A stretch of 64,000 nt of DNA from Guillardia theta CCMP2712. Taxonomy: Eukaryota > Cryptophyceae > Pyrenomonadales > Geminigeraceae. The notes beneath the pieces were generated by a model, which saw only the letters and a list, made by a program, of their open reading frames with translations, searched no databases and was not told the DNA's origin. The stretch spans positions 1 through 64,000 of the forward strand of contig NW_005434478.1 in assembly GCF_000315625.1 (NCBI RefSeq), read 5' to 3'. Shown in pieces: positions 10,092 through 21,100 of this stretch. Numbering within the stretch: the stretch's first letter is position 1; the number at the start of each line of letters is the position of its first letter. A program made the position numbers and the translations under genes.

Positions 10092-13000
10092 ATGACGAAA
10101 ATATCTTGGCTGTATTTCCCCGTTCTATCAAGGTCGAACAAATGGCTCTTGGCGACTTCAGCTCTTGCTTGTATTTGCTTACTGGGAATCATCTCGTTTC
10201 ACTCGCAAAAGCAACCAACTGATCTGTTTCAAAGATCCAGCCCTCCATCAGTGAATGCCCGAGATAGTCTGGTCACAGAGAAGCTCAGGTACTCTGACGA
10301 GCTTGAGCTGAAGGATTCGTTCATCCCCCCTAAAAACGTCTATATTTTCTGGGGGAAAAGTTCGTTTAAAGGATATGGTGCTCTTGGACGTGCTTCTTCT
10401 GCAGACAATGTTCGGAAGGTGCTGGGTGTCGGGCATTTCACAGGAAATCACTACGATGCTGCATCCCATGGACATGGCAAGTTCATTTACTCTTGGGACG
10501 GTGCGGAGATGAGAAAGCTGTCGAGGACCTGTTGTTCAACTCTCATCATTCCACCCATGGAAAATGACCTGCCCCTCTTCGTTCAGGACTCTATCGCTGC
10601 GCGATGCATAAAAGAATTCGTCGCGAACGGGAATCGTTTGGTATTAACTGGAGGATCATTCTCATCGCTAGTCTTCTTGAATCGCTATTTTCATGTGGAC
10701 GTAGAGAAAGAAGTATATGACCCAGGTCCTTTTGATCGCAGAGGTTATCTTTGTTTGTTTTCCTCCTCAGATCATACTTACACTCATGTTCCAGGCGATG
10801 TTGGAGATAGTCAAACCAGTGCCCTGTTGAGGGGATTGCCATCTTATCTTCCGCAGGATGGAATGAGTGTTACGTCAGTCCGACTACATTCTTTGCCACC
10901 AGACACTGTTGTGCTCTACTCTACATTTCAATCGACTCCTTTGTTTGAGATGAAGTATTGCATGAAACCATTGGGATATCCATTGCACCCTCCACAGGTA
11001 AATCCTTGGCAATAAAACTGAGAAGTCTGATAATGATTCTAACCAGCGAGGTCTTCTTGGCTATTGGTGCTCACAGCATCGCGGAATAATGTGCATCGAA
11101 CAAGCAACGTATGAGGAATGTCAACAAATGGCTGATTCCAACGTGCCATGTTCCTGTGGGGTAAGCATCGAATTTTTCAGAATTCACGCGCATGAGATGA
11201 ATGTGGCAGACTATACTCTATGATGGATATGATTTTGTTGGAAATCATAAGACCTGGTCATCTCCAAGTATTTGGGATGATACCTTGCGGATGGCTGCAT
11301 TACTACCTCATCTTGGGGTTGATGGGCACCCTGTTTTCCCACGACCCCCTCCACCTCCACCTCCACCTCCACCTCCATCAGTCTGGACGCTTCGAATTTT
11401 TTCTTCTCATTACGATCTTGTCAATGTTCCAGACATGTATGATTTGGAATACGTGGGAGATGCCGTGCTGGAAGGGTACATCGATTTTAACTCCAGAACT
11501 GGAGTTTCAGAGCTAGTTCCGTCGTTGGATACCTACCACGGACAGGTTTTCTGGTTTTAAGTGATTTTTTCAAGAAATTAACATTTTCTCGTATTGACAG
11601 GGCTCATATCCGCAAGGCAGTTTTGCTGGTGTGATCTACGGAGTGGTTTATATTGAAATTGCTGGTTCATATACGTTCTGTTCGCTGTCGATGGATGGCT
11701 CGCGAATATTCATTGATCGAGAAGTAGTGCTCAACAATGATGGTAGACACAGCTCGGTAAGGCGACTTTTGAAACTATTCAGGTTCTGACTGTGGATATA
11801 GCCCCATGAAGAATGCGCGATTGTGGAGCTTGCTGAGGGCTACATAGATTTGACAGTGGACTTTTTCTCGTATCATCAAGCATTCCGCCTACAAATCAGC
11901 TACAGCGGACCAGATACAGATGAAGAAACTCAACTCCTCAACAGCTGGAGGAGCTCCGAGTTTCCTCCACCACCTCCCCGCTCGCAATGGGTAGTGAGAA
12001 CCTTCTCCTCAGATCATACCCTCTACTCCACTGAACGATTGGCTGGATTGCATCCTTCTGGCTCTGCGTCTTTGATATGGCCGGCTGTGAGCTCCTTGTC
12101 GGAATTACAAGAAGCTATTCCATCTACCCCTGGATCCAATTTCGTTTATCAATTGTTTGGCGTGTTTCAAGCAAAGGAATCTGGAGACCATGCCTTGTGC
12201 ACTGAAGGTGCGAGCGGCTCCCGATTGTTTATCGATGGCGAATTACTTGTTTGGCACGATGAGCTGTCTGGAGGGGAGAGCTGTATCTCATTAGTCTTGG
12301 AAGAAGGCTTCTATAATTTGAAAGTTGATGGGTTTGTGCAACACAGTCAGAGCAGAATTTTTGTGAGTTATGTAGGTCCAAACACACGTCAAAATCGACA
12401 GTTGATTTTTGGCTCAAGGGCACCAACGATTCCTGCGATTCCAAGACAGTCATCCTTCGGAATTCGACTCTATTCTTCCTACTTTGATCTGAACAGGATT
12501 CCTGACTACGAAGGATACCTCAATTTTGTTGGTGAAAGTGCTTCCATGGTTTTACCACTTATAAACAGTATCCAGAATTTGAGATCGTACAGTTCATCGT
12601 CCCTGCCAGATCATGATGTTCTGTATCTAATCTATGGTGGTTTGAGAATCAATCGAGCTGGATTGTACACCTTCTGTTTGAGTTCGCAAGATGGAGCTGT
12701 TCTGAAAGTGAATGGTGCACAGGTTGTTGACAATGACGGAATCCATGTTAACCGGGAACGTTGTGCAGACATCACCCTAACAGAAGGGAGGCATGCCATT
12801 TTAGCTAAGGGGTTTGCTGGAACATCGGAAGTCTCATTACGATTGACCTACAGGGGGTTGGACACCGGAAATAGTCTTGTTCCACTCATCAGCGAGACCT
12901 CCGCCATGCCTGAGAGGGCTTGCAGACCTCCCAGTGCTTTGGAACCTTCTGCGGATGGAACTAGCTTGCGTTCAGGAACACGTGTTTGTGGTAGTCAACT

Positions 13001-16000
13001 CATGTCGGACAACGGCAGATACGTACTTGTGATGCAAGATGATGGTAACTTGGTATTGTATGAGCTGGCATCGACCTCATCAACATCAAGTCTGATCCAT
13101 ACAGCTATCTGGAATACACAAACTAACGGGCACGGCCATGGTCCGTATTCACTGACGCTTCAAAATGACGGCAATGTAGTGCTGTATGATTCTACCAGGC
13201 AGGTCATCTGGACTGTGGGGGTGGTTGGATGGGGTGACGGACAACTCAACATCCGAAATGATGGCAACGTTGTCATTTCATGGAGCAATGGGAACACATG
13301 GACAGCAGGCACTGCAGGAACTGGCATCTGGCATCATTTGCACTGTCCCGGTGGTGATAACGGAATCGTACGTCTTGTAAATTGCAATGAGAGGGCTTGC
13401 CGTGTGGAAGTGATCCACCATCGTGAGTGGGGTACTGTCTGTGACGACTCATTTGGAAATGAAGATGCCGCAATAGTCTGTCGCTCCCTGGGATACTCGC
13501 CAGAAGGAGCAGTGCAAGTACAGGCGTTCGGTGGTGGCTCCGGTCCCATTTGGATGGACGATGTTCATTGTTATGGAAATGAACTAGAAATCACACACTG
13601 TCACAGTTCCGGTTGGGGTAACCATAATTGTGGTCACCAAGAAGACGTAGGTGTGTGTTGTCATGGCCCATCGACGACAGCTTTTACGCCGTCTCTGAAT
13701 CCCCCAGAGCTTCTGTGCCCTGGTGGTGACAATGGCGTGGTCCGTTTGGTTGCTTGTTCACCTGAAGCTTGCCGCGTCGAAGTCAACCATGGCGGAGCCT
13801 GGGGAACCGTTTGTGACGATGCTTTTACAGACACCAATGCCCAGGTGCTAATCCATCATTCTGTTTACATGGGTTTATTTTTATGCAGGTCGTCTGCCGC
13901 TCGCTGGGCTATTTGCCAGACGGTTCGGTTCAAGTGCAGAGCTTTGGAGGTGGAAGTGGACCAATCTGGATGGATAATGTAAACGCTATCTCTCTGAGAT
14001 TTTCTTTTGACTCTGGTATGAATTCAAGGTGGAATGCGGAGGTACTGAACCGGAGATAACTTGGTGTGCATCGAATGGATGGGGAAATCATAATTGTGCA
14101 CACTCTGAAGATGTTGGCGTATGCTGCATGGGAACAAGCACGTCAGCATTTTCGCCATCATCTAATCCGCCTGAAAGGCCTGTAGACGCAGTTCGATTGG
14201 TGCAATGTAGATTGGACGGCTGCTGCCGTGTGGAAATTGAGCATGCTGGAATTTGGGGAACTGTGTGCGACGACTCCTTCACCAACACCAATGCTCAAGT
14301 GGTCTGTCGACAAGTTGGGTGTTCGGCAAGCGATGCAACACAACGACAAGCATTTGGTGGCGGAGCAGGGACTATTTGGATGGATGAGGTGAGACTTATT
14401 TGATTTTCAAGGCCAAAATTTGACACACTCGACAGGTAAGATGCAATGGAAACGAACCAGGGTTGTCAGCATGCAGTTTCAATGGCTGGGCCCACCACGA
14501 CTGCTCGCACGGAGAGGACGTGGGCGTGTGCTGTCATCAATGTCCACCTGGAATCCGTCCAAATCCACAACCAGATGGCATAAGGCTCGTTGCTTGCAGA
14601 GGCGACGGGTGCTGCCGAGTAGAGGTGGAGCACGATGGGACGTGGGGTACGGTGTGCGACGACTCCTTCTCAGACGCCGACGCTCAAGTCGTGTGCCGAC
14701 AAGTCGGATGCCCGACGGGAGGAGCAAGGCAGATACAGGCTTTCGGAGGAGGGAGCGGGCCAATCTGGATGGACCAGGTGAGCTGCAGCGGAAGCGAACC
14801 AGGGCTATCTATGTGCAACTTCGACGGCTGGGCCCACCACGACTGCTCGCACGGAGAGGACGTGGGCGTGTGCTGTCAAGGCGGCTGCACGTCGGGAGGC
14901 GGGTCAGGAGGCGGGTCAGGAGGCGTCGCGACTCCGGGTCTCCGGCTCGTTGCTTGCAGAGGCGACGGGTGCTGCCGAGTAGAGGTGGAGCACGATGGGA
15001 CGTGGGGTACGGTGTGCGACGACTCCTTCTCAGACGCCGACGCTCAAGTCGTGTGCCGACACGTCGGATGCCCGACGGGAGGAGCAAGGCAGATACAGGC
15101 TTTCGGAGGAGGGAGCGGGCCAATCTGGATGGACCAGGTGAGCTGCAGCGGAAGCGAGGCCAGCCTGCCGACATGTCACTTCGACGGCTGGGCCCACCAC
15201 GACTGCTCGCACGGAGAGGACGTGGGCGTGTGCTGTCAAGGCGGCTGCACGTCGGGAGGCGGGTCAGGAGGCGGGTCAGGAGGCGTCGCGACTCCGGGTC
15301 TCCGGCTCGTTGCTTGCAGAGGCGACGGGTGCTGCCGAGTAGAGGTGGAGCACGATGGGACGTGGGGTACGGTGTGCGACGACTCCTTCTCAGACGCCGA
15401 CGCTCAAGTCGTGTGCCGACACGTCGGATGCCCGACGGGAGGAGCAAGGCAGATACAGGCTTTCGGAGGAGGGAGCGGGCCAATCTGGATGGACCAGGTG
15501 AGCTGCAGCGGAAGCGAGGCCAGCCTGCCGACATGTCACTTCGACGGCTGGGCCCACCACGACTGCTCGCACGGAGAGGACGTGGGCGTGTGCTGTCAAG
15601 GCGGCTGCACGTCGGGAGGCGGGTCAGGAGGCGGGTCAGGAGGCGTCGCGACTCCGGGTCTCCGGCTCGTTGCTTGCAGAGGCGACGGGTGCTGCCGAGT
15701 AGAGGTGGAGCACGATGGGACGTGGGGTACGGTGTGCGACGACTCCTTCTCAGACGCCGACGCTCAAGTCGTGTGCCGACACGTCGGATGCCCGACGGGA
15801 GGAGCAAGGCAGATACAGGCTTTCGGAGGAGGGAGCGGGCCAATCTGGATGGACCAGGTGAGCTGCAGCGGAAGCGAGGCCAGCCTGCCGACATGTCACT
15901 TCGACGGCTGGGCCCACCACGACTGCTCGCACGGAGAGGACGTGGGCGTGTGCTGTCAAGGCGGCTGCACGTCGGGAGGCGGGTCAGGAGGCGTCGCGAC

Positions 16001-16479
16001 TCCGGGTCTTCGGCTCGTTGCTTGCAGAGGCGACGGGTGCTGCCGAGTAGAGGTGGAGCACGATGGGACGTGGGGTACGGTGTGCGACGACTCCTTCTCA
16101 GACGCCGACGCTCAAGTCGTGTGCCGACACGTCGGATGCCCGACGGGAGGAGCAAGGCAGATACAGGCTTTCGGAGGAGGGAGCGGGCCAATCTGGATGG
16201 ACCAGGTGAGCTGCAGCGGAAGCGAGGCCAGCCTGCCGACATGTCACTTCGACGGCTGGGCCCACCACGACTGCTCGCACGGAGAGGACGTGGGCGTGTG
16301 CTGTCAAGGCGGCTGTTCTGGGTTAGAAAGCGTTGGTCAACCTGCTGTTCTTCATTCAAAGATTGTCAGTTTGCTCCACAAGTAACTTGTCGTATCTTTC
16401 TACTCTTTTCTCATTCATTTGCAGGCAACGTTCCCTGAAAGAAGGATTTCAGAATAGCAAGTTGCCGGTCTTTTTTTAG
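10092..16479 (+). CDS. membrane-anchored multidomain protein: PA14-like domains, B-lectin domain and eight SRCR domains
   Basis: The start is placed at ATG 10092 (MTKISW), which leads straight into a signal anchor ([19 protein letters not shown]). Residues ~60-380 form a domain I cannot name with certainty; features such as [10 protein letters not shown] and [13 protein letters not shown] recall class I glutamine-amidotransferase/ThuA-like folds. A Pro11 run follows at 11343-11382, encoded by CCACCT repeats. Next are three PA14-like units (about 11385-11940, 11985-12410 and 12460-12880). A bulb-type mannose-binding lectin domain follows ([27 protein letters not shown]). Last come eight SRCR domains with motifs [21 protein letters not shown] and EDVGVCC. 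Introns include 10998-11046 and 11161-11209, plus others in SRCR2 and SRCR3. A splice at 16382 would add a final exon ending at TAG 16477-16479; otherwise it stops at 16385. A cell-surface or secreted recognition role is inferred. Confidence 0.8.
14572..16318 (+). repeat. nearly identical ~360-bp tandem repeats encoding SRCR domains 4-8
   Basis: Units begin at about 14572, 14881, 15241, 15601 and 15961. The three central units (14881-15960) appear identical base for base over 360 bp. The last unit lacks 12 bp of the linker (one GGGS block fewer). The first unit differs slightly in its 3' half (EPGLSMC in place of EASLPTC). Each encodes one SRCR domain plus a Gly/Ser linker ending VATPG. All sit within a single exon. 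Near-zero divergence indicates very recent amplification or gene conversion. An assembly collapse or expansion is also possible, so the true copy number may differ. Confidence 0.9.
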
Positions 16480-16932
16480 TCTTTGTTCAGATTGTTCTTT
16501 TTATTATCTTTTCAGATCCACGGTTGGCATCCGCGAAGACCTGGTGCATCGCGGCGACGCTTTATAAGTTAAAGCTTTATAGTAGCCTTTGATTCTTTTA
16601 CTTTCAAGTTTGAAAGAAGTTTTTGTTTTCGGAGTGGTTGACTCAACCGTCTTGCCTAGTACCGTCAAGCGTGCTCGCATGGCCTCACACCACACTCAGG
16701 CCGCTCCATTAGCGCCATACAGCCGCTGAGTGGAGCCTCGGAGCCCGGCAATGGGCCGGGCCACGCGGTGACCTCAGAGGCTCCTGCAGCAGCTCCTGCA
16801 GCAGCTCCGGCAGCTCAGGGCACTGCTCCACCAGGCACTGCTCAGGGCAGGGCTGACTGTGCGGGGAGGAGGGCCGCAAGTCGGGGTAAGCGGGGGGAAG
16901 AGGCAGTTGGTTATTTTCGGAGTGTGGCAACG
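16480..16932. other. intergenic spacer with Ala/Pro-type CAG/CTC-rich patch
   Basis: No gene is recognised. A GC-rich stretch at 16770-16860 is made of CTCCTGCAGCAG-like units. It opens frames rich in Ala/Pro on one strand and Leu/Pro on the other, consistent with low-complexity sequence rather than coding. It ends at the start of the small secreted-protein gene. Confidence 0.4.
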
Positions 16933-17771
16933 ATGGGCGGAGGGAAGTTCGCAGGACCATCCGCAGCGGCCGTCATGGCAGCCGTCATGGCCGGTAGAAT
17001 CATACTAGATTGACTAGATAGTGTACACCGATGTCTCGGCGTGCTCATGTGCCTGTTTTGTTGGCAGGTTTGGCTCTGATACTCGCTTGTTCGCATTCGT
17101 GGAGTGGCAGTAGGAGCAGCGGCTTGTTAGAAGGAGGGGGGTTTCTCGGTGACTTGCCGTGAGTGAACAGTGTAATATTTGTGTTACTCAAGCTCTGACA
17201 TGCTATTGTAGAAAAGGTGGGGAGACGGGAAGACAGACTGTCAAGGAAATGAAGGCATTGCTCAAGGACACAGCCAATAAGAAACAGCTGCAGAACAAAC
17301 TCGCAACAAAACTGCTGGGCAGAGCTGCACAACATGTGCATAATGCAAAGGCAAGAGCAGCGGCGGCGGCGGCAGCTGCCGAAATTGAGAAGATTCTTGA
17401 CGTACCAAGCGCGAGAGACATCGTAGAAGGACATTCCAGGGACCACTCACAGACATCGGATGTGAAGGTAAAGCCATCTCACAAGCTCAAGCTGGCAACA
17501 TGGCTCAAGACCCCCAAAGGAAAGTTACCTGTACGTGCTGCGTGTACAGTCTGACATGCTCGCAGATGAAGGCAAATTCAGTTACTCTAAGAAGCAGCTC
17601 GAACGAACATCGAGTCCTTGTGCCACACGACATGATTATGAATGCAACGAGATGGACGCAGCGTCACAAGCACATGGCTGGTCTGACACTCCAGATAGAA
17701 GGTGTAAACTGTATTTCGAACCCTTGGTTGCTGATAACGATCTGCAGTGTGATGGGCGCGTCGAATTATGA
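16933..17771 (+). CDS. small secreted protein of unknown function (four exons)
   Basis: The model is ATG 16933 with introns at 16994-17067, 17159-17211 and 17468-17549, all GT..AG with matching phases. It predicts about 200 residues. The N-terminus (MGGGKFAGPSAAAVMAAVMAG then LALILAC) is a signal peptide. The middle is a Lys/Ala-rich helix (KEMKALLKDTANKKQLQNKL, an A8 run near residue 105). The C-terminal exon holds three to four Cys (SSPCATRHDYECNEMD, RRCKLYFEPL, DLQCDG), suggesting disulfides after secretion. I do not recognise the family. The last splice was chosen because it enters the Cys-rich frame; an acceptor 16 bases later would open a frame with fewer landmarks. Confidence 0.5.
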
Positions 17772-18185
17772 TTCACAATATTAGAACTGTCGAGATGATA
17801 CCATGCTCTGTTGCTGGTGAAAAATCCGTGCACGGCTAGAAAGAAATCCTTGTGTTTGAACTCTTAACTCAAATGCTCAGCCTAGAAAGTGTAAAATGCA
17901 ATGAGTAAATGCAAAAGAAAATTGATTCACTTCTTGTCAAGTATCTGCCTTTGAGATCAAGTTCACAGCTTGTCAAGTTCTAGTTAGCATCGTCTCGGGT
18001 TCCATGACAGATTCACAACTGACGTCTGGGCTCACACGGCTGACTGTAGCTGTTCACGCACCGTACGGGGTCGGACGGCTGGCTTCTTTTTGTGCACAGA
18101 TCTGCCCCAGAATAAGATTAAGACAAGAGAAGAGGCAGCGAAAGACTCCTAGATCAATTTTATTAAGAGCAATTTTGGCCACCGC
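17772..18185. other. intergenic spacer, no gene recognised
   Basis: This spacer separates two plus-strand genes. It contains the presumed 3' end of the secreted-protein gene and the upstream region of the CABIN1-like gene. No motif beyond ordinary AT-rich sequence was seen. Confidence 0.4.
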
Positions 18186-21100
18186 ATGCAAGGTACCTCT
18201 GCTCTGAGGCAGCCCCACAAGGGCGTGAAAACTGTGAAGGCGGGAAAGCAGCGGCTCATGCCTCGGTTCGTGGGGTTGCATCAGGGGGATGAGGAGGATG
18301 GACAGGAGGAGCACGAGTCTCTTGAACTTCAGGTCTCCTCTCCTCTCCTTCTCTTTTCCTTCTCCAATGTTGTCCTCTATCTCCTTGTCATCGTCTTTCC
18401 TTTTCCCTTTTCCACTTTCGTTCGATTCTCACCTCGCCCCTGTTCTTCGAAAACACGTTCTTCTCGCTCGCCCTGATGCCGGTCTAGGAAGCACGCGTTC
18501 GACGTGCATATCAGCGGGGACTTCAACTCCTAGCAGAAAGCAAAGTTGAGGAAGCAGAGCGGGAACTCCAGGGGACCTTGAAAGATCAAGCTTTTGCCAG
18601 GGATGTTTGCTCCAATTCGAAGTACAACACTCTCAGACAGGTTCGATATCTCTGCCTCAAGAATCTTTCAAAGATAGCAGAAGATAGAAAGGACGTAGAG
18701 ACGGTAAAGTTAAAGACGCTCGTTCATTCCTGACAATCTCCGTAGGCGATGAAGCAACTGGGCGAAGCCCTCGCGCTTGACGACAGGGACATTGTAGTAT
18801 GGATAAAGTTGGGGGGGCTGGCGATGGAGATTAGGAAGTACAATGTTGCTCGCTATGCTTATGAGCAAGGGCTCAAGCTGAGGCCAAATCACCCAATCTG
18901 CCTCGAGAAGCTCTGTGAGGTTGCTTTTGTCCTCGGTGATATATCAACCTGTCAGACGTCCATTTGTCAGCTTGAAGCGCATTTTCCCTTCCATCCCCGG
19001 GCAAAGAGATTGAGAGATCTGTGTGATGAGGGACATTTGAGGACAAGCTATGATACCTCAGAACATGACGATCACCTTAACATGTTGAAAGACCTGCGGA
19101 ACAAACGCCCGCGTGTCGAAACTCAAGCACCAGTGTGTGTAACCTTGGTAGTCAAGGAATGTTCGTGGTTCAGTTTTCTTGTTACATTGACAGAAGTTTT
19201 GGATTCAGATGTATTTCGAAAACATCCATGTTCTAACGCTAGAATCGTTATACACGAACAAGAGATCTGTGATCTTCCCTCAACGAATTCGTTTTCAGTG
19301 AAATCAATTGATATCCTCTTTGACTCCGATGAAAGGAAGCAAGCTGAATCATATCTCCCAGAGAAATCACTTTGCCTTCGATGCGGAGGAGACGATGAGA
19401 CAGGAGATCGCCTCGTCTTATGTGAGAATTACGACACATGCGGAGGAGCTTATCATTTGGCGTGTCTTGATACCCCTCTGCGGCAGATACCTTCTGGAGA
19501 CTGGTTTTGTCCAACTTGTCTTCAGAAGATTACAACTTCGGATGATTCAAGTAGACCCGATGTCGTGTCAGACAGCCAACAACCTCGGTCTTTGAATTCA
19601 CTGCAACAGGTTGACGTTTTACATGCGGATGGATCCAGGGACTCGATAGCGAACAGTTCTCCTGGCAAAAGTCCGAGAGGTCGTAGGAAAGGCAGGATTT
19701 CAGAAAATTCCTTACAACCTAGAAAGACCCTGCGGCGAAATTGTGTTCTCAACAAGCCTGTTGCAGCTGAAAGTTTGCAAAAATTGCTCGATCTCGTTGC
19801 ACATTCTGATTCTCTTGGGGATGTTGTTGAAACTCAAGCTAGCTCTGAATCAGCACAGAATGAATCACGTGTTGAACTGAATCCGGTGGAAACCAAACAG
19901 AGCAAGCAATATCCTATTTCGCTAAGCCGTGTTGATATGTTACATCATGTAAAGGACATTCATGGAGTCCAAAAAGATGAGTTTTTGTCATTTGTGGAAG
20001 GATTACCGAAGACTTGTTGCATCTGGGAGCTAGTTCATAGAGTTGTGAACCATCTTGCCATCATGTCAAGCAAGTATAGGGTGGGTTTGGCTTTGAGCTC
20101 TTTCCAGACTGATTTGTGATATTTTTGCAGATCCGAGGCAAGCTGCTAGAATGTCTCATGGGAATGGTCAAACGGGTATGGCACACAATTAAACTTGAAC
20201 CTTGTGCCATCCTTAGCTTGTCAGAGATATGGTATGACGTGGAATCGAAAATGAATGCTGCACACATGTCGTCCAATGAGACAGATGACAAGTACGAAAT
20301 GGAGGTTCCATATGAGAATTTGCAGGAAACAGATTTTAGATTTTTGTATGAATATCTTTATGAGATTGATTTCAAAGGCATTGAGGAAAAGGTGAGACGG
20401 CTCTGGCTTCTTGCAAGGATTTTTTCCAGACGCCAAGAAAAGCAATCGACGTTGGATGCTCTGAAGCAGATATACAATCTCCTACCTGAGGATTTTCCAC
20501 CTATCTGTTTACCAAGCTGTGTCTTTGAAAATATTATTAGCAGAGAGATGATTGCTGACGGCATTGCAATCGAAGAGGAATTTCTCAGAGACCAAACTCT
20601 TGAAAGAAAAATACAAGGGCTTGGACTAGAGTTGTCTAGATCAACTTCAGATACTCTCAGTATTCAAGAAACTGCGTCCAAGACTATCTCAGAGCTGCAA
20701 CCATTCCTCATACCACCACATGCGGAAAGCTCTGGATGGTTGATACGTCAAGTTCAATGTATCGATTCATCCTTCAATCGCAGGTTGCATCAAGTAAAGC
20801 AATTCTGCAAAGCTTGTTCTCAGCTTCCGGATAAACTGAGGGAGCATATCTACGTCCTTAACATGGTACTTGCAGAGGCATTGCAAGTCAAAGATATCTT
20901 CAATGAAAGCTCTGATGATACGCTGTAAATCATCACTTTTGAAGTCTAGATATCTGAAATATGTGTGCAGGTATCAAGAACTGCACGGAGAATGGAGTGA
21001 GAGAATAGAAGTGTTGCTAGAACTACTGTCAAACTTCGTCGATGCAATGGATAACGCGACTGAAGATATGAAGAAATCTTTGCAATCGATGCTTCATCAG

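Noticed and set aside
14881-15960. CRISPR-like regular repeat spacing
   Set aside because: The units are 360-bp coding repeats without spacers, in a eukaryotic gene.
14809-16359. 516-codon open frame on the minus strand across the SRCR array, and 69-codon repeats of another minus frame
   Set aside because: Antisense of the same identical repeats. It repeats with the 360-bp period and has no independent signal.
14420-16438. Long Arg-rich open frame of 672 codons on the plus strand across the SRCR array
   Set aside because: It is the +1 frame shadow of the tandem SRCR units. It exists because the repeated unit lacks stops in that frame, and its protein has no domain, only repeated Arg/Gly words.
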